This document shows positions 48,487 through 62,832 of a DNA stretch of 64,000 nt, piece by piece; the first letter of the stretch is position 1; each line of letters opens with the position of its first letter. The stretch spans positions 1 through 64,000 of the forward strand of contig WIXG01000279.1 in NCBI GenBank assembly GCA_009869945.1, read 5' to 3'. The DNA is from Mesaphorura yosii (Eukaryota; Arthropoda; Collembola; Poduromorpha; Tullbergiidae). The position numbers and the translations under genes were made by a program. The notes below the pieces were generated by a model, which had not been told where the DNA came from, did not search any database, and worked only from the letters and a program-made list of their open reading frames with translations.

Positions 48487-51400
48487 GCTGACCGTGATGA
48501 TTTGTGGTGCACTTTACAGCACTATAGAAGGATCCAGCCGCCCAGTGTTCTTTATACTGGACAAACTTGTAAAACTGTGACTCACTCGGATAAGAAACTA
48601 GACTGGAAGACTGGACAAGAACGCTGACCGGACTGATTAATGACAATGGCAATGAATTTCAGTCTAAATCTGCAACTGCAATGTGATCATATGTCACGTT
48701 GTACAGGCTTCATTATGATTGCCGTCAAAGATGATGGTCTTGGTCTTGGACTGCATTGCAACACACATGATCATCATTATCATCGTGATATGATAGCAGA
48801 ATACGTATGAATTCGCACCACAACAAAAGATATGCCATGCTTCTTGCTTCTGCATCTGCTTAATGTTAGCGCTTTGCGATTGAAGGTCTGTTTGCAAAGT
48901 TTACCTTGAGGCAAATAACATTTTTTGCGTGGTCGTTCCTTTATTAACTGGCCAATCGGGTAAGTGTTATCGAGTATCAAGTGCTAAGCATAAGCACAAT
49001 AAAGCTTAAGCAAGGAGGACAGCAGGTGAAGAACATTTTAAAGGCCATTTAATACTGGCATCATAAACTCAAAACTCAATTGCACTAGAACTGGAATTGC
49101 ACTTGTTGGAGTCGCCCAATAAATTAGAAAATGCAAGTTTTATATTACTTCGTTGTTTCAGATAACTTAACTAGTAGAATATCGCCGAATTTCATGGAAC
49201 CGGCTTTTCCCAATCTTCCAGCTGCTCATGGCACCGATGAACCTGCTGCGCTTTGTTACGGTTCGTGATTTCACGAAATTGGCAAAATGGCGAATTTGGT
49301 GAACCAGCGTTCGATCCATCGACAATCAGCATACGAAGGACTGCGCCTGTTTGCATTTAGCCTAATTGAGTGCAGTAAATGATGCAAACAGCACATCTGC
49401 AAGTCAAGAATTCATTGCCCCGCTGACCATCAACGGAAGCATCATTCGATATGGTGAGAGGTGGTCGTACTCTTGGTGGTGACTCACACGAGTGCGAGCG
49501 AGTGAGCCATACCATTGTTGATGTTGATTGTTACCTACGGTGGTGGTGGTGTGATTCCCCGTCCTTGCCGTCCTCATCCACGTTTTGTTGAATGTGGACG
49601 CATCTGCGCGACGCGCGATGGCTGCCTTAACACAATTCAGCAAATTAGAACAATATCTGACCTATAAAACTCTGCCTATGGACTCGTAAACTGCGTACTC
49701 CAGATTGTAAATACCAAAGAGAGTTCAGTTTCGTAGTTGATTACGAAACCACGAAACTGAAGACTCTTTAGTAAATACATTAGTCACCTGGTGAGTGATG
49801 TGATAAAATCTTCAATTACGAGCATTGCACTGCGCTGCTGCAGCAAATTGGGTTAATAAGTTGGAGTTGATTCATTCGCTCTTCAGACCCATTAACTTAT
49901 TACTACACGTAATTAACTGAACGCACGAACGTCACCTTGAATCGGACATAATTACATTACACGTACGTACGCTCGGCTCAGATGTGATTCCAATCAGGCG
50001 AGTCAAAATTGCATATTATTACTACATTACAGTTAGTTGATTTTTGGCTGCATGTGGAATGTGGATTCACTCACCGACCAAAGTGCAAGTGAAAAAGATG
50101 TTTATGCAGAAAACTCAATAGTTGAGTCGGCATGAAGCTGAAGCGTCAAATGCCAAAATGCCAACTTTATGACCATTTTCTCTTTTCTTCGTTCGAGAAG
50201 TGCAATGTTTGAATCTTTTGTTCATCATCCCCCCCAATTCGCAATAATTCGTTGCTTGCTATATTTGCGAGGCATAAACCCGGCCACGTCCTTGACATAT
50301 TTTTAACTTGATTTTTACCCAAAAACAAAAAACAGTCGTAAACTCGTGTCCCATATGTAATTATGCATTATCCTCGCTCAACGCTGCGCTGGCTGGACGG
50401 AATTCAATTCAGGATTATGCAATCGCTGATCTTCTGCAAACTAGCCTAGGCTTGGCGCCTGATGTGGCGTGCAGCCAAGCAGCTACTCACTCAAGTGAGG
50501 TCCTGAGTTATTGAAGTAATTATGAATGCGTAAAGCCACAAATGTGTTTAGTCTTTAGCATTATGATCATTACGTAAGAACAATGCAGATTCAATGATTA
50601 AACCCAAGTTTAACAGCAAAATTCTTTTATTCTTATTGCCTTTCCTGCATTCTGCATTTATTGCCTTTCAGTTTGATACGCAATTATTTCGATGCTAACG
50701 TATGAGAATGAATTGCTGCTTTGCTTGCTGGCGGCCGGTCCTTGATTTCTGACTACTTTGGCACAATTCGCTGAATTCTTCAACTTAATGACAGCTCGGA
50801 CACGACTTGTGGGTTAAAACACAGAATCCCGAATTTATTGACTAAGCATAAAACAGGACATCATCACTGCTCAAATCAAATCGCGAGGAAACGAGGAAAT
50901 CCGAAGCAAATTCGCGTAGAGTATACAATTAATTAAAGCATTTCTTTGCGAGCATCCGCCTAAAAGCTAAATGCAAATGCATGTTGCGAATTCTGCATTG
51001 TTTCATAACGTGTTTCGGATAGCTGCGTGCACGCATGCTTAAATAACGCCTTTATCAGCTCCAATTATGTACTATACAAGTAGTGGCTTTATCTGTAGAA
51101 GTAGTGTGGGTGAAACTCGATAATACAAATAAGAATTAACGTTAGATTAAACCGTGTCTCATCCAACATTGCATGAGAAGGCATTACAATTTCACTGCAG
51201 GATTCAGATTTCTATTTAGCAGTTGTCATCGCCATTCGGACGAGTTTAATTACATATTGGTTTCATTTCAAAAGCATCAATTAATAGCGATTTGTTCCAG
51301 TTTCTCTTTCCACGCAAATTAAGATTGACGACTGGCTGCTGTTGTGTAATGACGCACGTAATTGTGCAATTTTGATTTGAATAAAGGGACCAATCGAACC

Positions 51401-54400
51401 ACATCACCTTTGACTATTTTTTCCTGTATTTATAAAACTTATAATTCGCAATTCGCAAATTGCTTACATGGGCTTTTATAACCTGGGCTCTTGATGGAAA
51501 TCTTGGCACTAATTTAAAGATGGAAAACGAGTTTTTATACTGATCTACAGATCAGGCTTCGCTCACTTTCGATTCCACTCTGGTGCTAATAGCTAAAGCT
51601 AATATCGTAGCTCGCGAACTTGTAATTATAAATTCCGCAGGGGATAGACCAGCCGTCAGCTAGATGAAATCATAACATAATATAAGCAAATACACGTGAG
51701 ATTTGAGATTAATTCTGACTTGACTTGTCTTGTCTATTCTGTCAGGTCGCGTAGTGCAACTTGTACGTATTTGCAAAGTAAAGCAGACGCAAGCAAAGAC
51801 GAGAGTAGAAAACAGAAAACATGACCACCTTGAAATTCTTTGACTAATTGTCTTGTGCCATTATTGCCTGAACTGCGTTTCGAATAAACAAAGTCCAGGT
51901 TCATAGCACGTGACTCCCCACCTCGATTACGACTGTTTGCTCTTTTTTGCTTTGTTTTTGGAAAATGACCCGTTGTGGTCATTTTCCGCGCGTCGGCTCC
52001 TTAATCTTAGCAGTCCTGGCCGGTTTCGCCTGACAAATTCACCAAATCAATGAATCGTATCCTGGTCAGTGACCGACTCAGTGCGTGGTTTTTTGTTTAC
52101 TGATAATAATGGACTCAAGCAATAACAACGCAATTGCCAATACAATATTTATTCAAACTGGATTGCAACTACAATTTCAAACTCGAAGGAAATGTCGCTC
52201 ACCCTTCGCTGAATCAGTAGCAATTCAACCAAGACAATCTGAGCAATGTCTTCAAACTACAATTCTTGTTTTGACCGCAAAACTTTATCGGAGGTCTGAT
52301 TTGTCTCAATTGATGACAAATCCTTATCTTCACGTGGGAGAAATGCTGAGAAATTCACAAATTGCAACGGAATTCAAATTTCGGAACAATTTCCTTGAGA
52401 AATGCGTCGCACCCGACGACACGACGCATTCGCTCCTCACGCGATCCTGTCAACTTTGTCCTCGTAAGCCTGCGTCTTTGCTTATGAGTTGCGATTTTGA
52501 GCTTGCCCATGTAACGGGTCCTTGTTAGCCTTGTCGCCGTCTCTGTCATTATCAAATCATCACCATTGTTTAGCTATTATACATATATTTAACTTATTTA
52601 ACATTTGTTTGCATTATCTCGTAGACATGGACATGATCCCTAGGAATAGGAAAATATTTTGAAATGTAATAATTTCTTTGACTTTGCGCACGCATTTTAG
52701 CATCGCATCTGCACGAAACCACGTGAAATTACACAAAAGGCAAGGCCAAAATATAAGATTCACCTGCAGAAGGTCAATAGAAGTAGAATAATACTAGAAT
52801 TGTTATGAGAAGGTCCGAGCGTCCATTTCTTTATGTAGTTTACGAGTTTCAAGTACAAAATCATAACATTGACGTGTGCACAATGGCAACAATGAAGAAC
52901 CGAGCCAAGTTTAAGTCGCGAGAGCCAAACACTGAATGAAGATTGAGATAAGAGAGTCATGCATCTTTATGCTAGGCGAAACGCGAAATGCGAAATTCTT
53001 TGTGAGAGAGAACGAGAACAGAAGAAAGCCAGACCAGACCAGACCAGGCTTTAGCTTTAGCATGCAATCTTAATCTTAATCGCAGTGCGTTTACGCTTAC
53101 GAATTCGCATTTGGGAGATCCGTCTGCAGTTTAAATACACTGCACTCGAGTTACAAATCACTTCATTCAACATCCACCACCTTGATCGACAAGACGCGTT
53201 GTGGGATTACTTCACAGTCATCACCACGTCGCAGCAAGCAAAAAGTGAGACAACGAAGCCAAAGCCAAAGACAAGCGCAAGCGATTCTTGAGACAAGTGT
53301 CTTCCTACTCATAATTACGAATAAATAACTGTGTAGACATTCGTTTTTAAGTAAATCGTTCAGCGTGTGTGTTGGTGTTTAAAACGTGCACAAATTAGCA
53401 TTTAAAACGGTTACAGATTCCTTCATTCAGATTAGCAATTCACACATGTGAGATTTGAGACACAATTCTTCATGCTGTACTGTTCTCATTTATAACCGCA
53501 ATTTTTGTGTACACAGTCTATTTTTATCTTTATCTTGGCCACCTGTTGCCGAATTCGAATCGGGACGACGACACATCTTCACAGATCATAAAGATTACGT
53601 GGATCATAAACTTCGTGGATCTCGTCAGCTCTGAGAATTCTGCACTCGACGCAAGCAAAGTGCAGTGGACATTGACATTCACTCTGCTCACGACAAGAAA
53701 TTAATCAACCGGCGGATTAAATTCCAATCAAAATCGACTGCGGCCTCCTCGAGACTCGAACCATCGATTCAGCGCACGCACGGACCTCACCGCACCGGCT
53801 TTGGATTCGACTCATATCAGAAATCCACAGAGATAAGGTGAAATTTGAACGCGGATCTGAAGCGTGGATCGACATACAGCGCGGCGCATGTGTTGTTCGA
53901 TTGTTGAACGCGCAATTAATGACGTCTACGTCTGCATCTTCCCATTGTTGCAGTTGCTACTTTTAGATCCGCATATGTGAGCTTTGTGAAAGTTTCTTTT
54001 CCTCGTAAAGACCAGCTGAGACGTGATACCGTGATACGCGATTCCTGCTGCTGACGCTGACGCAATTAAAACTAGCCTACGATCCTTTTCAATTCAATCG
54101 TTCGAACACGCGGAACACGCAGGACGCTGCAGTGTTCTAGTAATCTAAGCGAGTCGAGCATAAAATTTCAATTACAATCGCCTCAGTTTCCTGCTACCGG
54201 GGCATTGCACGCTGAATTTGTGAACACGGATATCAAACTTGATCCACAATACAAGGCAGTGGCACAGCACAGCAGTGAGGATTAATTAATCAATCAATTA
54301 CACGCAAAGCGATAGTAAATTGGATTTAATTGAGGAAAGTAAAAGTTGAGACGAAATCCGGTATCTTCTGACTGTGCCTTTTAAGAGTCATTATTCGAGA

Positions 54401-57400
54401 AATGCGTAGACAGTGGTCAATGAGACAAAGAAGATTGGCTTAATTAATTCTTCAATCAACCTCAAATTAAATCTGCCTGGACTACAAAGGAAAATTCGCG
54501 AATGCGAAGGTGTAAATCTACCTTAAACTCACTTAAATCGGACCCGTCACCCGCATCCCATTGTATGGTAATCAGTACTCGGAACAAAAAACAATTCGAC
54601 AATTTGATTCAAGGTGAGAATTGAGTCATTTTATTTTTACGTAAGAAAACTTGCATTGTTTATGAGAATGGTCAGAGGTTAAAGCGGCAATTGACTTTTT
54701 GGTCTTCCGACCGTGAATAATTCTGAGTCACTGGCCAAGTCTGCCAAATTGAGTTGATGAGAATTCGTTAAACATTATTATGCCAAGCAAAATTCAATGC
54801 GGACGAATGTTATTCCTTCGTCTCTGTCTCTGCAAAGCTATTGAGAACGTAAACGTATTAATTAAAAATTGACTATGCAAGACAAGGCAAAGCAGTCATC
54901 CTTGAATGATTATAGGAATACGCATTCAAGAAATGCAAATTGCAAATGCATTTAGGCCGATTGCACATTGCACGACACGGAATGCTTCTCCCTTCTAATT
55001 TCATTTCATGGTTCATAAAATCTCTATCAAACAGCAATGCGACTGCGATTAGCATTAATCAATTAAATGCTCAAACCAGGATTAATTTAATTCGCATTTA
55101 CTGTTCATGGTTCAATGCTTTCTATTAATATGCGAGTGGGTCGTGGCCCAAGTCCACGTGAGGACCTTGGTCACTTTATCACAATTTTAATTTCGCCATT
55201 GCATTGGCAATTGAAAATTCGAATTTGCATTCTTCATTTAAACTCAGGATTAATCGCATTGTTTGCGATGTGCAATTCTCAACTTCAACGCAAGTTACAG
55301 TTCACTATTTACGCGTTGACAGAGTACGAGAAAAAATCACGCGTACTTGAAGGAAACCAAAACCGAAACGTCTTTGTACAAAAACAATGACAAAAAATGT
55401 TACGTTCGTTGTTCATGTTCAAGTTGAGGTTGAGTAACATGCCATGCCATGCCAGGGAAGTGCAGAGAACGAAGACGCGACGCGACAAGGAACAACAAGA
55501 ACAAGACGACAATTGATGAGAAAAAGATGCTACCATGAATTTCATTCGAAATCAGCCTTCCATATCAAGTATTAACCCCATTCTCCCTTCTGAGCAATGG
55601 AAATACCAAAATTCTGTTCAAACCGTGAGTAATTTAATTCCTGAATGCGTCTGCCGGTCTTCGTAATAATAAACAGAGCAAACATACGTGAGAGACTACG
55701 TTCTATCGAATCCACAGTCTGCATTCTACAAATTGAAAATTCCACCTGTTGCACTCGTACTTGATCCTCGCGAGTTCTAATAGGAGCAAAATTACTGAAG
55801 AAAAATCGTTTCTTAGTTCTTGTTCCCCGTTCACTCATAATTACAAAGCGAAATTATGCGCCTAAGATCTTCAAGAGCCGTAGTTCACAGCGACTGTTCA
55901 TTGCAGTTGTAATTCTCAGTGAAGTAACAAGTAAAAACCAAAAAACCGCAAAAGACACGACAGTAATTGCATAAGCGTCATCAACCATCGAAAACAATGG
56001 GCGACGACGGATGAGTAACGATATAAAGTTTATGACTGTGACCCCACCTTGTAATTTACAATGCTAAGTGCAACGCGATGCAATGCAACGTGTCAAATTT
56101 CATGCCATGCCATGTACTGTAAGGATGCTATGCTGGTAAGCTTGGTCTTGACATGTTGTATGACACGTCACGACACTGACGGCACGGCACATGGCACACA
56201 CATTTTGATTCAAGAACAGGTGAGTCAATGATGAGCCAACAATCGCAAGCGAATTCAGTTGCATATTTCGTTAGTCGTGTCGCGTTAACGTCGTCGTGTT
56301 TCATTTGCAATTAAGGTCAGCTTGGACTTGGGCTTGAAATTTCAGTTACGAAGTGTCATATGTCAGCTGCAAAGGTCTTGTCGCATTTGGTTACATAACT
56401 CGGTTTAAGTTTTTAATAAATCTCCTTTTCAAAATGTTTGCATAAATTAATCGAGGTATAAACGTACGCGGGGCGTGCTTTCATATTTCTTTTGCTCCGA
56501 TTTTGCTGGTTTGACCTTAATTTCCGCGTGCACATTGCATACTGCATTACATCATAAGGGGCACTATTAATTTAAGGTTGCTAAAGCAAATGCAAGCGTA
56601 CGAGTACGAATATGTGTTCAGGGGAAGTAGGAAGTAATGCTGGTAATACTCGTAATACACGACTCATAACATAATCGATATGCTTCGATAAATCGGGAGA
56701 GCGTGATACTTGATACGTGATACAGATACAGCAAACGCTGATACAGTTTGCATTTACATGCATTTGCGTGATTCATAATTGCATAATTGCCTGAACTGCA
56801 TTGTACACATTGTATTGTCTTTGAATTGAATTTTCATGCACATGCATTCGTGTTCCACTGCACATTGCATTTATGCATTTAGTACAAAGGAATTCGGTTA
56901 ATAACACGTTGCATGGTCGCAAAAACCAGTGCACTGGCATATTCCTTGTAACTATCTTGACTTAGTTTTCATGGTAGATTTGTTTCGTGAATAGCGAATA
57001 CAAAAATGTGAGTGATACAGAGCGCGTAGCTCGGATAAATGCGCTTGCATTGAATCCATTCGCATCATTGCATTGCTATTTTTCCATTGCAGTGGTATTG
57101 CATATTCTGTTCGATTCGATTATGTCAATCAATGATGAATGATAGCACGACTATTTATTGCTTAAATCAAATCAAGCCATTGATCGACATTTGTAGCTGA
57201 TTAAAAAGATAAATGTGAACTTGGTCGGGTCGACCGAAGGAACTGCGTCTGTGCTAAATTTGTGTTTGTAATAACCGTAAACGGTTTTCTGTCTGCTTAA
57301 TGACTGCAGGCTATAAGATGAACGATGAGTTTGAGATACATTGCCATTTGCAATGCACAAGCCGCACTTGCTAATTTTCTATTAATAAATCTCTGTCGGC

Positions 57401-60400
57401 AGTTAAAAAGTAGCATAACATGCTTCTTATCCTGGTTTCTTTTCACGTCGCAGTGGCATTCACCGAATTATTATTTGTGAACGCGAACGTGAACTTGCTG
57501 GTAACACTAGCAACAATGTACGCGATAATGACATGAAATGACTTGTGCTTATTTCTGAAGCGTACACATACGCGCATGCGTAGTCACTTGTAAGATTTAT
57601 TATTGGTACGGTGCGTAGTGTTGACATTCTTCCTCATCTTTGTACTTGTATCGTAAATGGCAAATATTGTACACGAATTAACATTGACTCTACGCGGTCG
57701 TTCCACATTGCATTTATTTTTAGGTCAAGTATTCAAACACGGCGCAACGGCAAGCATCTGTCCACATGAGCCCTGCATTCCGCTGCTTCCTTATTGTCGA
57801 ACTTGAACTAAGTGACAATTAATTAGCAAAATTAAAGCACAATAAACGGCCGGCTGTTTCAGGCTGTTTTAAGGTCACGGTGACCAGCGCCAAAGCCATA
57901 GAAACAAATACCAAATACAAAATATCAAATCCTTAACCATTTACATCACGCTGGGGCGACTCATAAATCGTACGCCCAGTCATTCTTGCACTTCACTTCG
58001 ATTACACACTGACGCGGACGCTGAAGCAGCTCTTCAACTTCATCGTGTAACGCATTATTCAATTTATGTTTTCTGATGTCCAACATTCGCCATTGCATCG
58101 CCGTAATGATTTAGCATTTTTGCCATGCGAAGCTCGTATACACTCAAAAGGCTGGGGCGGCAGTGCCGTGTGCCATTGAATTTGTGCCGTCGTCTCGTTA
58201 TGCTAATGACAAGGAACAGACGAGATCTTGACTCTTGACCAATTCTTGACGCTCATGAAATAAAAAATTAGGTAACAATGAAATTGTGCAAAAGGCATCG
58301 CGTATCGCTTTGTCCTTTATTTGTGCCGTGCCGTTGATGACTTGTGCCATGCCATGGTAAATGCGATCAATGCACTCTACTCTGAAGTTTGTACTCTGAT
58401 TAAAAGGTTATGCAATTGTGCCAAAAAGTGAGCAGTAGTTTTGATCAAACTGAATGCAAAACAAGTTTATGACTGTATTTCCTCATAAGTCAATTTTCTA
58501 TTTTCTTAACCGTTCGTACGCGTCAAATGTGTGTCATTTACCATTTTGTGCCACGGTGGCGCGGCGCTTTTGGGCATTGGGCTTATTTGAAATGCTTGAA
58601 AATGTGCGCGTGTGCATGAATTTCCTCAGATTTTCCTGCCAATTAAGTGCAAAGTTAAACTGTTGATCTGATTGGGGCATCCCGAGAAGAGAATGAGATT
58701 AAATCGGAAGATAAAGCAGCCTGTAATGCTGTGGCCGTAATTTTCTTAGCGCTAATTTGCAGGCGAATCTGAAATTCGCAGGATTCTTATTCAATACCGT
58801 GTATTTAGTGCCTTGGCGTTTGGAGTGAATGATTCATGCTGTAATTTGTAACTCAAACAAGCAAGCACGTGTATCCAAGCTCAAGCCAAGCAAAAGCAGG
58901 CGGCCGGCTGGGCTTCATGTGAAAGTCGTGAGGGATTACACAAGAATTTGTCGTAATAATTAGTACATAAGCCTTTCCTAGTAAATGCAAATGCTCTCAA
59001 GTTTTTGCAGGCCATTTGTAATTGTGATTCGTTCGCAAATAGCAGTTGGCAGTTAGCAGAATCGAGTACTGCAATGAATGAATTCTTGTGGCTTATTGAC
59101 TCAGGCTAAGCTTGAGCGTTTGCGATGAGCCACAGTTCAAACACCTGAATTCAAAGGAAATGCACGAACAAAGACAAGACACAAGACAAAGAATGTGACA
59201 AGTGTCTTCGAGCGAAGGCGTGAAGGAACCACGGATTAAAAGCCACGTGGAAGCCGCGTATGGTATTTTAGAATTCGCAATTCGCAAATTCTCACATGCT
59301 GAGAGCTTTGCGGTATTTCATTTTCGTATGTCGGCAAATTCCCGTATCTCGATTCAACTTAACCGCAAATTCTTTAATCTTTGTCAAATTTGCCGCTTTG
59401 TAGTTGTAATTGTGAGATTGCCTTACATTTTGCATTCTTACAAATTGTATCGATCATGAATTGGAGAATTGGAATTGGTGAATTAGCGAATGAATTGAGA
59501 AACAATCGAACGTGGGCATAATGCGCCTCACGCTTCGGCCATTCTTAATGCTTAATTAAGTATTTGCCAATGCACTTGAACGCTTGCGTTTACGTTGGGA
59601 ATAATTCACATACTCCTCTTTCTTGACAACGTGGAGTAATCAATCCGCTCGTTTAACCAGCAGTAGCGAGCCATTCATTCAGTGAGTAAAATGATATGCT
59701 AAATGTATGCAACCAGCAAAATAGTGCAATGGGAAGAATCCCAGCACTACTGCGCTGCAATGCGATTTTTGGACAATCTGTGTACGAATACGAGTACGAG
59801 TACTTAGGCAATTAGCGCTTATGAATGGCGATGGCGACGAATGATGAACGATGAGCCTTCGTACACGCTTTGTTTGTGTTAGTAAAGGGAAGGGTTGGAA
59901 AACAGAATCGAGTACACAAACACAGCAAATACAAATACACAGCGAATGGCGAATAAATATCCTTCTTGCAAGTTAAAAGGGCAAGAGTTTAAGAATTGCC
60001 ATTTGCGATTTGCGAATAGCAATTCAGGCATGATACGTGAGTTTAATATGAATTAATGTACTCGCATGGGATTTGGTACAACAACACAGCAGTCAGCAGC
60101 GGCAGTGCATGGCAATTATTGGCATGAACAAATCAAACGTGGGTTACTTCAATCCATCTTGGACTTGTATGCCAGGCGCGCGAATGCTTGCAGTATTAGA
60201 GCAGCCTGCCTCATCGAGTACGTCGTGTGCAATCTTAAAGGGTGTCTGTCCCACATGGACACTTTCACCTGACCGAGTGACCCTCTCATTCGCATCTCAA
60301 TATCATCATTGCATCGCATCGCATCGCTCAGCCACAGCCAAGCCAAACCAAGCCAAGCCAGGCCATAAGGTAGCATCTTGGCATCTGAACAACTTCTTCT

Positions 60401-62832
60401 TGAGACGAGCCAAGCCAAGCCACGGCACGCCAGCAGAAAAAAACTAGTTGATGAGACGACTCTCTACGAGACACATTGTTTGTTGTTTTGTTGTGTGTTT
60501 GTGCCGTGCCGTGCTCACCTGAGACTGACTGAGACTGCGTTACTCGATCAGAACAGAAACAGACTTTGTTAAATTTATATGGGGCAGCGGTCGTGTTTCT
60601 GTTTCTTTGCTCAGCGTACGTGTTAATTGCTTAATTACACAACTGAAGCAATGCAAATGCAAGCGCTGGCGCCTGTTAGAAGTGGACCCTGCCTAATTAT
60701 CAGCAGCAGTGTGCCTGATTTATAGCATTCGCCTGCCTGCCCATTTGCAATTGCGTTTTGCGTATTGTTCTGAATTCTGTCCCAATTTGAGCCCGTCTCA
60801 TTGCGGACTTCCTTCCTGGTTCCTAGTCGTCTATTCTTATAGTTTATACTTTATACAGTACGCGTTTCCTCGCTACACTTAATTTGGCTTTGGCTGTTTA
60901 ACTCACGACACGCCATTGTTTTCGGCTTTGTCTCTTGTGTTTGTGTAATAGGAAAAGATTCTACGGGTGATAATCCAGTGTACGTAATTATAAAACTCAG
61001 GCAAGTGAAAAAAGTGTTGACAAAACAGAAAACAAAGTGTCAAGCATTGAGACAATTTATACCAAGTATTTGAGGAAAAGACAAACGATAACGCAACAAA
61101 GAACTTGTTAAGACTCGTGCGTGCGTTTTGTGCAGCAAAGCAAAACAAAGATTCGGATTCAGATTTGTGGAGTGCTGAGCATTCATCAAAGAAGCAAGAT
61201 TTGGATTCCTGCTCTCCGAGCGTGAGCGAACGGAACCTCATACTTGTGAGAAAAGTTAAAAGGTATTTTAGTGTTTGGACGTGAAATTTGGAGATGCCGT
61301 TGAAAATTTGTAATATTTTTATTATGAGACATGAACTATTCCGTAGACTCGGTGTTATTTGTGTCTGCGCTGAATCAATGAGTCTGTTAAATGAATTAAA
61401 TCAATGTTGGAGTATTTTATACAAGCTCCCGCACATTTTAGGCGTAAAATAACGAATTATCAATGATTTTTAATGAAATACCCGACTGTCTTCCAATTAT
61501 TTAAAACTGCCTGTAAACCGCCTTGCATAAATCAAAAATGCATTTGATTTCTGCTTCTACACTGCATTAAATCTTAATACCTCGTTGTATTCTTGGCTAC
61601 GCTGCGCTGGGTGGCGAACGGATATGAAAAATATTACATAAGCTTGGGTTATGCCTTACCTTGGTTTTATGTTAAGATTCGAATCAGAATATTACGCTTA
61701 ATATCGTGTACTTAAACGTTTGAATTCATTATCATCAAAATTTCGGCAATGCAATGTAATAGCTCACAAGGCATGGCATGGCGTAGCACATGGCATGATT
61801 GGGATAATGATCATGATAATGCAATGGCAACGTGGCCTATGCTAGGAGTGCTCCGAAATGGTCAGTTAAACAGTGGTCATTTGTGTTTCTTTCTTGACTG
61901 ATCATGATCACGAATGCGTGTACGCATAATGCACAAATGTATACTTCGGAATACTTTAATTAGTTGCTGACCACCAGTGCAACGCTACGTACGAACGTTA
62001 ACAATGTTTTAAGACCCAACAGTGCATTTGCAAATGTAGGAGCCACGAGTCAAAGTGCTTTAGTTGCGAAATCAGTGCAGCTGTGCCAGTGCGTGGGTCG
62101 AAAGTCAAAAGTCAGGTGTCAAAGGCATTAGTTGTAGGAAGGAACAATTATTCAGCGCCAGAATTCAGGAAAACCACAAAAATTGACGAAAATTGACATT
62201 GGTGTAATTTCTGCCAAGCCCCAGCATTCAGATACCATTTTATTCATGAAAGTTTGCGCGTGATTAGAAATTGTGTGCTGTTCTGAGGAAAACGAGTGAA
62301 AGAGCTGCGACCGTAATCAACCGTTTACTGATAAAAAGTGGATAAACAACTACCACCACACAAAGTGACAAAAACAACCTGAAATTAAGTTTATGTGCTG
62401 CAATTGTAATTATTGCAAGTTACAACAGACAGAAAACAGACAATACGGACATAGTTTCGTTTTCATTCATACAAACGTTTGCTGATTCATAACCTCAAGA
62501 TCAATTCCTGAATTCGTGCCTGTGTGTATGCGTTTAGTACATAATTCGCAATGACAGGGAGACATAATTTATGAATTTATGATTGCTGGTTTATTGTTCG
62601 ATGGCGACGTGTGAAAATGACCATGTTTTAACGCACTTCTGCTTGTAAAATGACCACTGCAACAGTTAGCAATTAGTTTAGTTTAGTTTCTCCGGCCGTG
62701 CGACGAAGATGAAAGTGAAGGACCGTGAGCTCTGGCTTTCAATTGCGCTGAAATCAGTCATCGCTGTGTCGTGTTGCCTTTCGCGTGTTGTCGTATTTTT
62801 ATACTAAAATGCGTATAATCGTTGGATTCCAG
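48487..62832. other. 14-kb region without a recognised gene
   Basis: I find no conserved domain, no phase-compatible exon pairs and no clear tRNA or rRNA. The stretch is AT-rich, with many short tandem words (CCAGA at 53029-53048, ATGCC at 55438-55454, GCATC at 60311-60327, AAGCC at 60340-60362) and AATTCGCAAATT-like motifs (51443-51462, 59270-59291). It may contain 5' exons, a large first intron or enhancers of the downstream Patched-related gene. Confidence 0.45.

Noticed and set aside
52085..52528. 147-codon plus-strand frame
   Set aside because: Composition is unremarkable, with no domain, no splice partners and an antisense frame of similar quality. Probably chance.
60066..60447. Overlapping frames on both strands
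   Set aside because: They arise from short tandem words (GCATC, AAGCC) that keep all frames open.
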